Of a stretch of DNA of 39,396 nucleotides, positions 27,224-38,505 are shown in pieces. Position numbers and translations under genes: made by a program. A model generated the notes under the pieces. The model saw only the letters and a program-made list of their open reading frames with translations. It did no database searches and was not told the origin of the DNA. Every line of letters begins with the position of its first letter. The stretch's first letter is position 1. The stretch is taken from contig NW_014577279.1 in NCBI RefSeq assembly GCF_000485595.1, positions 208,999 through 248,394 of the forward strand, in the 5' to 3' direction. Source of the stretch: Priapulus caudatus (lineage: Eukaryota; Priapulida; Priapulimorpha; Priapulimorphida; Priapulidae).

Positions 27224-29950
27224 TCATGAATCACACGTTCTCGCTGACTTCCATTTTAATATTGGAGATACGGTCCTGTTGAAAATCTTGCAGCTAAAAG
27301 ATCTTCTAGAAAGACAGTTATTAATGCAAGTTCTCTGAAGTTCCTGACTGATGAACTGAAAGAACTCATATTTATTTTGACTATCTTTGAGGAATGTCTG
27401 CCATTCGGCACCTTTTGGCATAGGTATCTTGGCTGAGATTCGTGTTCGGCGCGCTGCAGTTTCACCCCGCTTGGCACGAGTTTGTGACTTCAGACTAGTC
27501 TCTGTATATGTGTCCCATACTGCGTCCACTCTCGTCGTGCTGTCCGTCATCTGGCTTTGCAAGTATGGGAGCAATTGCATCTGTGTGTAGTCTCCAAACA
27601 CTCTCTCTGGCAGGCACGCTGGGGTTTAATGATGTATATTACTGCCGCCATGTCGAGAACAAGCACAGACGCCCCTTTGGCTGCTTGAGAGTGACCAGGA
27701 GCAGGCATGCCTGGTAGACAGCCAAGTATATCCGACTTTGTTCCACACCGTAGCTTGCCTCGATCGGATAAGGACATAGGTTCACACTGATTTTCGTGCT
27801 TGAATAATTCGTCTATGTTTGCATCACGACGTGCCTGTAGGGACATAAACATTTGATTAACAGGTAGTCTCTCACTGTTGTCCAGTAGCAGATTGTTGGA
27901 GCATTGCTGATGAGTCTCTTCTCCCACATCTCCATAGATTCATGAGGCCCATAGCCCTCGCGGCAGAATTCATCATATGCCTGCGCTTTGAGTACATGGA
28001 GCCAAGCAATAGTGAGCTGGTACGCATAACGTGTACGCTTGACATGCTTGCCAGCTAGAAGAGATGCTGCAATGCCAGTAGTGAATACATTTGCCAGGGA
28101 GAATATTTGGTTCCAGCCGGATCCGGCCAATAGCTTACCCCACAATCTTGTGACGTCATCTCGACATGGAGCATGCCCATGAAACACACCATCATTGATT
28201 CACCGACCTGATCAGGGTACCTCCACTGACATTTTTTCTGTTGGGCATAGAGAGGGCAGTCACCTATGACTGCCACCTGGCCAGGATTCACAAACTCTAT
28301 TGCCCTCTTGACCACAAACATTGAGTGTTTCTGCATGGCCATTGATGAAGCCTTTTCATAGAAGATGGGAAAAACTCCAACTGTGGCCCTTGGCTTGATA
28401 TCTTCTGTGTGTTGGCCATGGGATAAGAAACCAGAGTAGGTCACTGGCGTTTCTTGAAGCTTGCTGTCTTTTTCTGTCATGACCTTGTGGACATGGCTGA
28501 GCCACGCTTCATCAGGCTCCCCTGCTCGGAGATTTTCAGCAAAAGCTGGCCTGGCTGTTCCTTCTAGAATTGATGAAAGGGTGATATCTCCAGCATGTTC
28601 ATCAATGTATGGCACAATCGCAAAGTCATCAGGAAGGTGGATAGTGGCACCCACGGGCGCATCCAGCGTGAGAGGTGGACGGTCCACACCCATGTTGTCA
28701 CGAGTATGATGGTTGGTTAGGGATATGGCAGTGCCATGAAGCTCAGTACGACCAGATTCATCGATATTATCAACTCCGCCAGTAGTGAAGACTCCCCGCT
28801 TGATGTTAGAAGGTACAACAACTCCATCTTCAGCAAACCGCATTGACACAGCAAGGGCGAGTCTCTTCCTGACATCCATGACACGGTCATAAGACACCGA
28901 CATGCCCAATACATGAAACGTGTTAATGCTGTCTCTCTTGCGATTATTTGCATGCAGTTTCAGTCCGACATAGAGTGGAAAGGGTGTTTCTCTCTCCTTC
29001 CTCAGGTATAGAGTGAGAGCATTGCTGGATTGCTTTGTTGCGTTGCTGCATATCAGCTGAGAGATGGTACAGGCGACTCTGAACTTGGCATTTATGCTGC
29101 CATGATCCTCGTGCTCCTCTATAGAACTCGAACATTGGAGTAGAATGCCTAGAAGGCTAAGAAGAGGTTTGGCAACTGGCTCACTCAAACAGCTTGAATT
29201 GAATGAGCCATTGAAATGCATCTGTTGGAGGAAGATGTATCTTCACAGCATGATACCCACTTCAACTATTTTCTTAGCCTCTTCAGTCACCATATGATGA
29301 GCAGTCTGTGCCAAAGCTGCACCAACTGTTTGCTTTGAGACATGTAAATATCACGACCCTCAGAGTATTCAGACCAATCGGGTCCTAGCTTCTCTATAAG
29401 GTGCTCTTTGAACCTTGTTTGGTGCACATACACCCCAATCCAATCAGAGCCCAGTTGCTCGAGACGACGATCATAAAGCCTCTTTAAGTCCACAAGCTTA
29501 AAGGCAGCCGAATGCTTTAACTGCATGAATGCTACAAGCTGAGCAATTACCAAGGTATCATGAGTGTAAAGGGTGGTAGAACTTTTTTCTGCATTTTGTG
29601 ACTTGGACCTGGCTGCACGGGCATCATTCTTCAGCTTTGTATAACAGGATGCGTGATAATGCACATCTCCAGCCGCTGCATCCTCTGCATTTATTGCGTT
29701 CAACGGTGCATGAACCACGCAGTTCTTGGATTCTGCAGCCCATTTGTAGAGGTTCTTGCTACAGTTATCACTCCTAGCTGTGTAGATTTGTTCATCACTA
29801 TCATCTTGAAACTTCTCACAGCAGACACTGCAGGTTTTTGCGATCAAGGCTTGCATTAAAACTTGATCGGGTTCTTTTCGGACTTAAAGTGGCCTCTTCA
29901 TTCTCAGACTCTTCCCTTGCTTTCTTCTGATCCAGTGCTCACTGCACAAT
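27224..29950 (-). pseudogene. Decayed copy of a multi-copy, uncharacterised invertebrate protein gene
   Basis: Read from 29950 down to 27224, successive frames form one protein: a basic start with SPKRTRSSF; a cysteine/histidine part (TCSVCCEKF ... VHYHASCYTKL) that may bind zinc; a body with GSFNSSC, RKERETPFPLYVGLKLHANN, GVVVPSNIKRGVFTTGGVDN and AIEFVNPGQVAVIGDCPLYA; then LFKHENQCEPMSLSDRGKLR; and DAVWDTYTETSLKSQTRAKR. These phrases recall a repetitive predicted-protein family in cnidarians and other invertebrates. Its function is unknown to me. Damage: frameshifts near 29842, 29330, 28155 and 27600, an in-frame TGA at 29243-29245, an apparent internal deletion near 27890, and loss of the C-terminal part. 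The longest intact piece is 388 codons (28055-29221). A strongly diverged intron-containing gene is less likely, because splice sites do not sit at the frame changes. Confidence 0.72.
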
Positions 29951-30802
29951 ATATGAGCGGAAGTGTCCTTGACATCCATTATGATACTTTGCTTTATTTT
30001 TCAGCAATGTGTTGGCAATCCCTGAACCATCATGTAAACATGCCAAGTTCACTCCAAGAGGTAAAGGGACAGCACTTTCAACAAATGTGTTCAAATCTCA
30101 CTCAAGAGTGTTATATGCCTTGTGAAAACACTCCTTTTTATATGGACATCACAAATCTTTGCTGTTAGAATTGTCCTGGCACAAGCAACACAATGTGCAA
30201 TCAGTGTCCTTCCTTGTGATCAAAAGGATGTTCGTCACTCATGATGAAAACGATTGTTCAATAGCCAGGGTTCTTCGCATCATGAGTCGAGGGAGATCTG
30301 ATGTTGATGGTGTATGTTCAAATTGACCATACGGGCAAGCAAGCGTTTTTTATTAAATGTCTAGACATAATGATATTTTTTAGTTACACTTAGATTCGAA
30401 TGCATAGTGAACAATGCATGAAAGCAAACAATGCAAATGAAACAATCAGAAAAAATGGGCATGAAAATGTAGTGCTATAAATGCGTAAATGTATAAATCC
30501 TAATTTATACATGCTGATCTACGGTAGTACCAGAGTTATGGCCCTATTTGACTGAAAATCACATTGAATATAGCTTTTGACCTTGAGAATGATGTTGAAA
30601 AATATAAATTAGTTCAGAAATGGATTCCTCGCCCCAGAAAACATGGAAAAAGTGGTATTACTGAAGGATCTAGTGCTAACAGGAGCTGAGATATGACATT
30701 TTCTATTTCCAAAGGCGGCCATATACGAATTTGTGCATAGTGGCCACCAGGGGGACACAAAAAAGTGTATGCGGTTGTTTTTGAAAACCTTATGTCCGTA
30801 CC
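29951..30802. other. AT-rich intergenic stretch, no gene recognised
   Basis: Upstream side of the - strand pseudogene. No promoter, terminal repeat of a parent transposon or open frame with known domain was recognised. Confidence 0.5.
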
Positions 30803-30805
30803 TAA

Positions 30806-30998
30806 AGCCCGACCACACGTGAGTTATTTTACTCAAGTAAAATGATGCATGCGTCAAATTACTCAACGAAAATCCGCCGCACACGTGAGTAAAATGACGC
30901 ATGCGTCAAATTACTCAACGAAAATCCGCCGCACACGTGAGTAAAATGACTCGTGCGTCATTTTACTTGAGTAAAATAACTCACGTGTGCGCCGGGCT
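30806..30998. mobile_element. PIF/Harbinger-type MITE with TAA target duplication
   Basis: 193 bp with long terminal inverted repeats (about 40 bp, from AGCCCG and ACACGTGAGTTATTTTACTC inwards), flanked by TAA at 30803-30805 and 30999-31001. Three-base TWA duplications mark PIF/Harbinger elements. The centre holds two near-identical 52-bp tandem units with ATGCGTCAAATTACTCAACG. CACGTG occurs four times. Confidence 0.85.
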
Positions 30999-31197
30999 TA
31001 ACAGCATGCCAAATTTCAAAGACTTGTCACAAAGTGCACAATCTTTATCAATTTGGACCAAATCCCTCCCTGCTATAGCTGAAACCAATCAGCGTTGCAA
31101 CAGGGCGTGCTAAAAACAACGTGAAGTGTTCAACACAACAACGTAAACTACACTTGCCGTAAAATACAATTTTGGTCTGCACAGAAGCTGAGAGGGG

Positions 31198-31429
31198 CTA
31201 TGTCCCCCAGGGTAATGCCGGAACGTACCCTGGTACTATCTAATATGCCGGACCGTACCACGCCTACTCCACTAACGCGTCTAAGGGAGTTGCCTACGCC
31301 TACTCCCTAACCCTAACCCTAACCATAACCCTAGCCCTAACCCTAACCATATCAGATAGTTACCAGGGTACGTTCCGATATATCGAACCATACCCAGGTT
31401 ACCCTCCGATAGTACTCTGGGGGACATAG
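31198..31429. mobile_element. Inverted-repeat element with telomere-like core
   Basis: Ends CTATGTCCCCCAG (31198-31210) and CTGGGGGACATAG (31417-31429) are a perfect 13-bp inverted repeat. A second inverted pair lies inside: GGAACGTACCCTGGTACTATCT against AGATAGTTACCAGGGTACGTTCC. Between them, at about 31300-31350, is (CCCTAA)n. No target duplication was identified. Confidence 0.7.
31300..31350. repeat. Interstitial telomere-like (CCCTAA)n tract
   Basis: About eight CCCTAA units with few variants (CCATAA, CCCTAG). Less decayed than the tract in intron 2. Confidence 0.85.
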
Positions 31430-34400
31430 ACCCTATGAGCTGCACTGAACACCAAAAACAACAACTTGGTTACCTTGACCGACCTAGCATCAATGTCTAA
31501 GACGGGGCGTGAGTTTCTCGATTCGCCTAACAGGGTATTCGCCATGTCACATAGATGTTCCCCTAGTAGAGGTTTCCTATTTATACTTCAGTAACATTTA
31601 CTTATTTTGGTGGTGTTGTGTTTTTAATTGTGTTATATGTAATCTCGTGTTTACAGGGAGGGTATTCTCTTTTTATCGTAGCGTGTCAGGGGCGTAGCCA
31701 GGGGTGATTCCAGGCATTCCGAAATCCCCCGTGGTTTGTATCAAAATAGCACATATCTGATACAGTATGTATATAAAAGCATGAAACGAAAATTTTAACG
31801 AAGTTTTATTAGTATATAGTAGGTTTGGAATCCCCCTCTTGGAAGGAATCCCCCCCCCTCTTGGAAAGGCTGGCTACGCCCCTGCATGTTGACGTGAAGT
31901 ATTCATGCCTACTCTTTTCTAGTCTGTAGTGTATATCCAGTTGTTATACTAGTCCGTTGTTCTCGTATTTTGTTCGATAAAATTTTGTTGGGCTTTTGTA
32001 CCGAAGAGCCGACTTAAGCGCCATTCATCATTTAACCATTAGCATAATAACCATGCATGTTTACAATGATACGGGGGATTCAGATGTAGTATTACATCAT
32101 TTATTTACGTTGTGTATAATGCTAATTTCTTACTCAACACTTTATGGGATACTATAATAGTATATGAGAACTAAACCAGTCAAATAAGATACCGGGAGAA
32201 CATCATTTATGATATGCTCCTGATGATATATTAAATCACATTCATAGATCTACATTCTCGATAATAAATGTACATTTGAAATTATAATCTATTTTGAGTA
32301 ACTTTGACGCAAATAAAAATGAGTGGGAAAATATGTCATCCACAGTTTGTGGAAAACTGCCTACGCAAATGTGCATCTAAATATACAAATCGCTGATCTC
32401 CGACATGCGTGCTAATGTAAGTATAATCATCAGGCCCGTAATGCCAGGAGTGAATAAAAATATTATTTTATTTTATTCATTCTTGGTAATATAGGCCTAC
32501 TATGTATAGGTTTGTCCGTTTTCCAACTGTGATCTCTTTCATGAATAAACTTCATTTGAATCATTATCGTATGTTTTTTTTTGTCGTTGCCTTGTACTAT
32601 ACTTGACTGAATGAAAGATTATCGGAAAATGTCATTTAATGTTATTGAGGATTTTTCAATCCAGAAATCGCGAAAGGTACTGACGTAATTGTAATTTCTT
32701 GTTTAACATGTGATGATAAAAAACATGGAAGAAAACTATCATTTTTATCGTCCAAATAAATAGGCGTTCAGAAGGGTTTTAATGTACATTTTACTTTTCG
32801 TAAGCTCTGTTGAATCATCTCGCTACAGTTCTACATATGCAACCTTCCCACGCGCGCGAATATTACGATACCGCGAATATGCACGATACCGCATATTACA
32901 TCTATATATAATAATACGACCCTGTAATTATCATATATCACAACAATCAAAGAACATATAGTAATGACAAGTTTATTACTGATTACTTTTTGTATTGAAG
33001 CGAATAAATATTATTAATACATTATTATGCACAATAAAAATGATGGTATACATAAAAAACATAATAGAATAGAACTTCTATTGTTAATATCACTGTCTAG
33101 CCCTCATAGTTAACGCTGAAGCATTTACATAATTTAACCTGACAGATATTCATTAACGCCTGCCCCATTCCTATATTCAACTCAGTGAAACCGAGAAAAT
33201 ATCATAAGCTCTCTCTGTCGATCCACTTTTGGTTGTAATGTACAAATAAACTCATACAATGTATACACACTGTCTAATAACCCCAATATTGACGGAAAGC
33301 ACTAACTTGAGCAGCTTGATTGAATTTTTGGTTCAATATACTAACACTTTTCGATAACATTGTGGAATATTCATACATACTATAATATTTTTATCATCAC
33401 ATAGACCACTACACGTCTTGAAACTCGCTCAACATTCAGCAAATATTTGCGATATCTTCATGACATCACTACCAGGATAACCCCTCGTAAGGTTTGGATA
33501 TTTCTAGAGAAACAACAAAGTCTAAACGCGATGTTACGTAACGTTACGTAATGTATGTAATCAAGTTGTGATTTGATACGAGACAGGCGCATGTTAGACG
33601 ATGTAACGTAGGTATAACACCCCATAACCTTCGTCCATGAACTGTCCCATGCTTTTTCCCATCGTGGTCGACTGTGGTCACGCGCCTGCTACTTCCTTTG
33701 GACACTTGATCCCCGTTCATGTTTACACACAGGCCCTTGAGTCGTTCATGGTAAAGCGATATGTGTATTATTTATTATTACGCGCATTGCATTATGATCA
33801 TACTCTCCTCACGACGCTCTAACACATAGCAACCACAGATATACCTTAAACAAACGACGCGTTATTATTTACAGAAAAGCCGACAGGACGTTAATTTACT
33901 CACTACCACTAACCAGCGTATAGTCAACATACATGGAGAGAGGATTCGTCTAAGCAGTTGACAGTTCATCTTGGCTTACATCAAACCGCACCTTTACAAT
34001 TTAAGACGTTATGCATTCACTACGAAATCTTAAGCAATGGTGTAGTGAATGTCTCGTAGTGCACTCGCGCAATAAATATTGGCATTGACAGCAAATTGCA
34101 GAACTATTTAATCACCAATACGAAACTAACAGTATTGTGTGTGTGCCCATAATACTATTTAATTTTAGTATTGTGGCTTCTTGATGATACCATGAACAGA
34201 TTCTGACTCTGGTTAATTATCAAACACGGAAAGTTTTGAAATAATAATTAAAGAACTGTCTGTTAAAATGAAATGTGTATAAACTCCTAGTAATCATACA
34301 TAAATACATAAATGGGATTCTACAATATAAGCACTGCGGAAAAGCTAATGCCTTCGCTTGGGCAGAAGAATGAGATTTCATCATGAGATTATCAAATGAC

Positions 34401-34740
34401 TGCATTAATAAGAAAGTACAATAAGCGCGAACTACATAAGAATATATCACACAACAGCAATAATCTGTCGAGGAATATTGGCACATGCACGAACACACAA
34501 GTGCGTGCACGGACACATGTATATTTATATTATAGTGCTATTAAATGGATAAATTATATTTAATCTACAAAGATAAAATGCGAAACGTTTGTAAAAAACG
34601 TGATAGACATGAGAAAACCCAATTTGTTGATCCCTATACCCTACTATTCACATACGCATTAAGAGAAGAGGACTATTGACAATAAACAACCATACCAAAA
34701 CTTTACTTTGTTCTTAGTAAACTAACCATGTCAAGATACC
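31430..34740. other. Gene-poor AT-rich stretch, no feature supported
   Basis: No open frame above about 100 codons and no domain recognised. A short phrase near 31684-31705 (GGGGCGTAGCCAGGGGTGAT), with its mirror AGGCTGGCTACGCCCCTG near 31867, marks an inverted-repeat element of about 200 bp whose edges were not resolved. Confidence 0.5.
31684..31885. repeat. Small inverted-repeat element with GGGGCGTAGCCAG end
   Basis: CAGGGGCGTAGCCAG on the left (31687-31701) is mirrored by CTGGCTACGCCCCTG on the right (31869-31883). Next to the ends lie TTCC/CCCC runs (GGAATCCCC). About 200 bp, non-coding, probably a DNA-transposon derivative. Confidence 0.7.
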
Positions 34741-34743
34741 ATC

Positions 34744-35362
34744 GTTAGCTAGCTATAGTTAGCTAGCCATTGCTGGCTACCAGATTCTTATTGTTAGCTA
34801 ACCAGGTTCAATTAATCATTGATAGTTAACCAGGTTCTGTTAACCATTGTTAGCTAACCAGGTTCTGTTAACCATTAATAGCTAACCAGGGTCTGTTCAA
34901 CATTGTTAGCTTGCCAGGTTCCGTTTACCATTGTTAGCTAGCCGGGTTCCATTACACATTGTTAGCTAACCAGGTTTAGATAATCATTGTTGGTTAACCA
35001 GGTTTAGTTAACCATTGTTAGCTAACCAGGTTTAGTTACCCATTGTGAGTTAACAAGGTTCCATTAACCATTGTTAGCTAGCCAGGTTACATTACCCATT
35101 GTTAGCTAACCAGGTTCTGTTAACCATTGTTAGCTAACCATTGTCAGCTAACCAAGTTCTGTTAACCATTGTTAGCTAACCAGGTTCTATAACCATTAAT
35201 AGCTAACCAGGGTCTGTTAAACATTGTTAGCTAGCCAGGTTCCATTAACCATTGTTAGCTAGCCAGGTTCCATTAACCATTGTTAGCTAGCCGGGTTCCG
35301 TTACACATTGTTAGCTAACCAGGTTTAGATAATCATTGTTGGTTAACCAGGTTCAATTAACC
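34744..35362. repeat. Minisatellite of about 28-bp GTTAGCTAACCAGGTT units
   Basis: Roughly 22 head-to-tail copies of GTTAGCTAACCAGGTTCTGT + TAACCATT, with substitutions. Each unit contains two short palindromes (TTAGCTAA and GTTAAC). Variant units recur in the same order about 321-349 bases apart (for example CCGGGTTCC at about 34942 and 35291), showing a later duplication of a whole block. Confidence 0.93.
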
Positions 35363-36040
35363 ACAATATGCTAAACTTAGTAAACTGGCAATGGCAAATT
35401 AATTATATTGTAAGATAACCGTGGTTAACTAATTATATTAAGCTAATTATAATAAGACAATAATGTACCATGGGCATAATTACCTAACCATGGCAACAAA
35501 ACCAACCTATATTTAAATTATCTGTATTCAGCAGTTTTGTATATAACTATAAATTAGTGTGCATCCAGAGCAAGTAACTTGGCGCTGCTTCGACAAGATA
35601 TGATTTCTATTGGCTATCAGGGTCAGCACTGTATCTCACACAACGTGCCATATCTTCCATGCCCAACAGAAATACATAAATTTCCTAAATCATGTTGGGT
35701 ATTGTCTCTACACATATTATTGTAAACTTCACAACACACGCATATACACATGCAAGCACGCACACATACAGACACGGACACATATATACAGCGAGACAAA
35801 TACTAGGCGTTGCAAATAAAATTACCTAGATCAGCAAATTTATTGGCATACGAGATTCTACAAAGTTCCACATACTAGCCACTAGGTGGCGACTCACACG
35901 CACAGCAGCATCACGTAAGCAATGTACACAACCCAATGCAACGCACATTCATTCGCCTATTACACAATCAATTAGATGGCTGATCTAATGACGGAGTGAT
36001 CAGCATCAAACAGTATAGCGCTGCTTGCGAATTTTAATAG
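35363..36040. other. Spacer, nothing recognised
   Basis: AT-rich; includes a short CA-rich run near 35735-35800. No gene seen. Confidence 0.5.
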
Positions 36041-36066
36041 CGGGGGTTATAAAAAAATAACCCCCG
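36041..36066. repeat. Perfect hairpin CGGGGGTTAT-A6-ATAACCCCCG
   Basis: Ten-base perfect inverted repeat with a six-base A loop in AT-rich DNA. It may be the centre or an end of an element; no function assigned. Confidence 0.85.
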
Positions 36067-36540
36067 AATGTTATGGGTTGGTGTTATATAAAGGGACGTA
36101 AAAAGTTGAGATATTTCTATGACTGATGATTGACATTTATATTACCATGAGCATATTTACACACTTATATACACTCAGATAACCTTCTGCTTTAGCCCAA
36201 AAATATGGCAATGCCAGATGAGTAATTGATTTTATACAAGTGATAGTTTTTTTAGCTATTACTTCTACCACGTCACTATGACAGCGTTTATCGTGTCAAA
36301 AATTCTTTAGATTTTGTTTTTCACATGGCAGCAGTGGAGGCAACAAGGTCAAATAACAAGGTGACTTGCCTGATTCTAACCACCCACAGTCTTCTCCTCT
36401 GCAACTCACCCTTGCCTCTCAGCTGTACCATAGTTTACCAAACACCCACAACTCTCCCAGTTCTCCAGCATTCCAGTTCCTAGCTCACGTTGACTTCTCT
36501 TATTCTGAATCATATATATATAATATATACCATTGACATC

Positions 36541-36740
36541 TCAGAATAAGAGGTCACTGCTTGCAGAGTCAGACCAAGTGATTTGTTCCTCCACAGGCTT
36601 AGCCCATGTTTCCTCATTCTGTTTCTCCTCCTCCTTCACTCGCTTTGGCAGGCTGATGATGATGTTGTTAGCTGTCTTTGGCTGTTCCTTGCCCAGCTCA
36701 TAGTCCTGATGCAGCTTCGTCGGCAAGTAAGATGCAAGAC
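36541..36740 (-). CDS. Possible terminal coding exon of an unidentified gene
   Basis: On the - strand a pyrimidine-containing TTTTATTCACTCCGGCAG acceptor is followed by about 66 open codons and a TGA. The peptide is charged and not repetitive (SYLPTKLHQDYELGKEQPKT, then LPKRVKEEEKQNEETWAK) and ends WSDSASSDLLF. This looks like real coding sequence, but I do not recognise the protein and found no convincing upstream exon at higher coordinates. A chance open frame is possible. Confidence 0.4.
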
Positions 36741-38080
36741 CTGCCGGAGTGAATAAAAGTTTGACTATTTTTTTTTTTTTTTGGTTTGGGAGATAAAGCA
36801 CGATCTCTGAGGTAATCTACAGTAAAACATGCATTAGAAGATATCTCTAAAAAACAGACGTTTATAGGACACTTTTGGCATTTACTTTGTGTAGCACTAA
36901 TAAAGTAAAAAATATGCCTATAGAACAGCTACCTGTCTATAAAAGACAGTTTGGGCGGTTTCATTGAGTTGCCCTAGCATACAAGTTTGACTTTATTTTG
37001 TGGATAACCACCAAGACATGTTTAACGCAATAGGTCAGAAAACATGCCACTGTCACCTTATTTTCGCTAACACATTTATCCAAGAGGTTGTCATAGGGAA
37101 CGTTGACAGTGAATATAAGTACGATAAACATGTTGCACCTCCGACACATCCTTACTGCAAATATGAATGTTTTTTGACAAATTACAGCTAATGCTGTACC
37201 CACAAATCCACGCCTTCTCTTGTTTACCCAGGTACGTGCAGTCTATCCGTATGCCAGAACTAGAAAGCTAACACCGTTGTCTGTGAGAGGTTTTCACACT
37301 TGACACAAGGAATTTTAGGTACCAACTCAGCCGTCAGAGACGGAAGAGCATGTGCACTGCCCTCTGCTTCTCACTCACACACGTCAGTAAGACAATAACG
37401 CCCCCATCTGCTGCTGCTACCACACTACAAGCTGTTCCTGGATTTTTAATGCAAGATGATATGACAATATTGACATTATCAGAAAGCTTTTCAACGCGTC
37501 AGGTCATCGAGAACCCAACACTTATATAAACCAATGTCATTCACATACTTCTGGTGTTCCGTGCGTACCATTAATTATATGTATAATCTTTGGCTAACGA
37601 CATAATCGGCAGCGACTAATGGTAAATGATTGCAATTGCCAAGTGATGGACGATATTTACTGTTACTGCACCATGGGATATAATAATTGTGTCGCAGGAT
37701 TTGCCTCGACGACAATATAGACGAACATAAATGTTCATTGACCACTGCCACATACTATCCGATAAACGTTCAATTAACATTACATCTTCACTTTACCATA
37801 TCACGTTACCCTGGTAACTAATCAGTCTTCTACTGCTCCGTCCCCGTACATTATTTTCACGCGGAACTTATTATTAATGAGGAGGCTGTGGATATACCCT
37901 GCCGTGTCAGCAGCGAAGCCAGTGCCACATCACACCGCCACTTAACTCTCAATCCTGAATTTTTACTGAGCAAGATGAATGCAGATCGATAAAGGCGAGC
38001 GATTTACTGCATGACTGCTCCAAAAAGCGCATTGATTTTCCCTTCTCCCGGGACCAACTCGGCAACTACGTACGTGCAGC
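36741..38080. other. Intergenic or intronic spacer, nothing firmly recognised
   Basis: Contains a piece of the CTATAGA/TATAAAAGACAG repeat family near 36840-36950. If the exon at 36541-36740 is real, this would include its upstream intron. Confidence 0.4.
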
Positions 38081-38082
38081 AG

Positions 38083-38262
38083 ACGCACGCACGCGCACGA
38101 ACACACGCACGCAAACATGCACAAACATACACATGCACGCAAACATGCACAAACATACACATGCACGCAGAGACACGCAAGCACGCACGCTGGCACGCAG
38201 GCACGCAGGCACGCAAACAATCACGCACACACACGCGCACGCACGCACGCACGCACGCAGTC
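38083..38262. repeat. (ACGC)n/(ACAC)n microsatellite
   Basis: Alternating purine-pyrimidine tract that explains the Cys/Val- and His/Thr-rich frames on both strands here. Confidence 0.95.
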
Positions 38263-38263
38263 T

Positions 38264-38374
38264 AGCTATTCAATAGTTAGTTCTATCGGTGTAGCCCCTT
38301 CGCTCCCACTCCATGTACTACGAACACACCTGTAGCAGGAGCGTGGGGGCTTCACCAGTAGAGCTATTCAATAG
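38264..38374. mobile_element. 85-bp hairpin element between 13-bp direct repeats
   Basis: AGCTATTCAATAG occurs at 38264-38276 and 38362-38374. Between them, GGTGTAGCCCC near the left and GGGGGCTTCACC near the right are inverted, with further pairing of GCTCC and GGAGC. This fits a very small inserted element with a target duplication, or a local duplication around a hairpin. Confidence 0.55.
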
Positions 38375-38505
38375 TGATCCGTGGTTGACATTAAACCGCC
38401 TTGATGACTCGATTCCACAGGACAATAAACACAAACACAAACACGGAGTCACGAAATTATACACGATTTACACAAAAACGCGATAATCTCTTCCACATCG
38501 CGCCA

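Noticed and set aside
28461-28709. + strand frame of 82 codons
   Set aside because: Antisense shadow of the decayed - strand gene, whose protein matches a recognisable family.
34744-35362. CRISPR-like regular repeats
   Set aside because: Units are contiguous with no unique spacers, are diverged, and lie in animal nuclear DNA; this is a minisatellite.
37300-37430. Possible upstream - strand exon (frame with VAAADGGVIVLLTCV before a GTGAGT)
   Set aside because: Too short, no clear acceptor, and its phase link to the exon at 36541-36740 could not be shown.
37963-38265. Cys/Ala/Val-rich frames on both strands
   Set aside because: Made by the ACGC/ACAC microsatellite.
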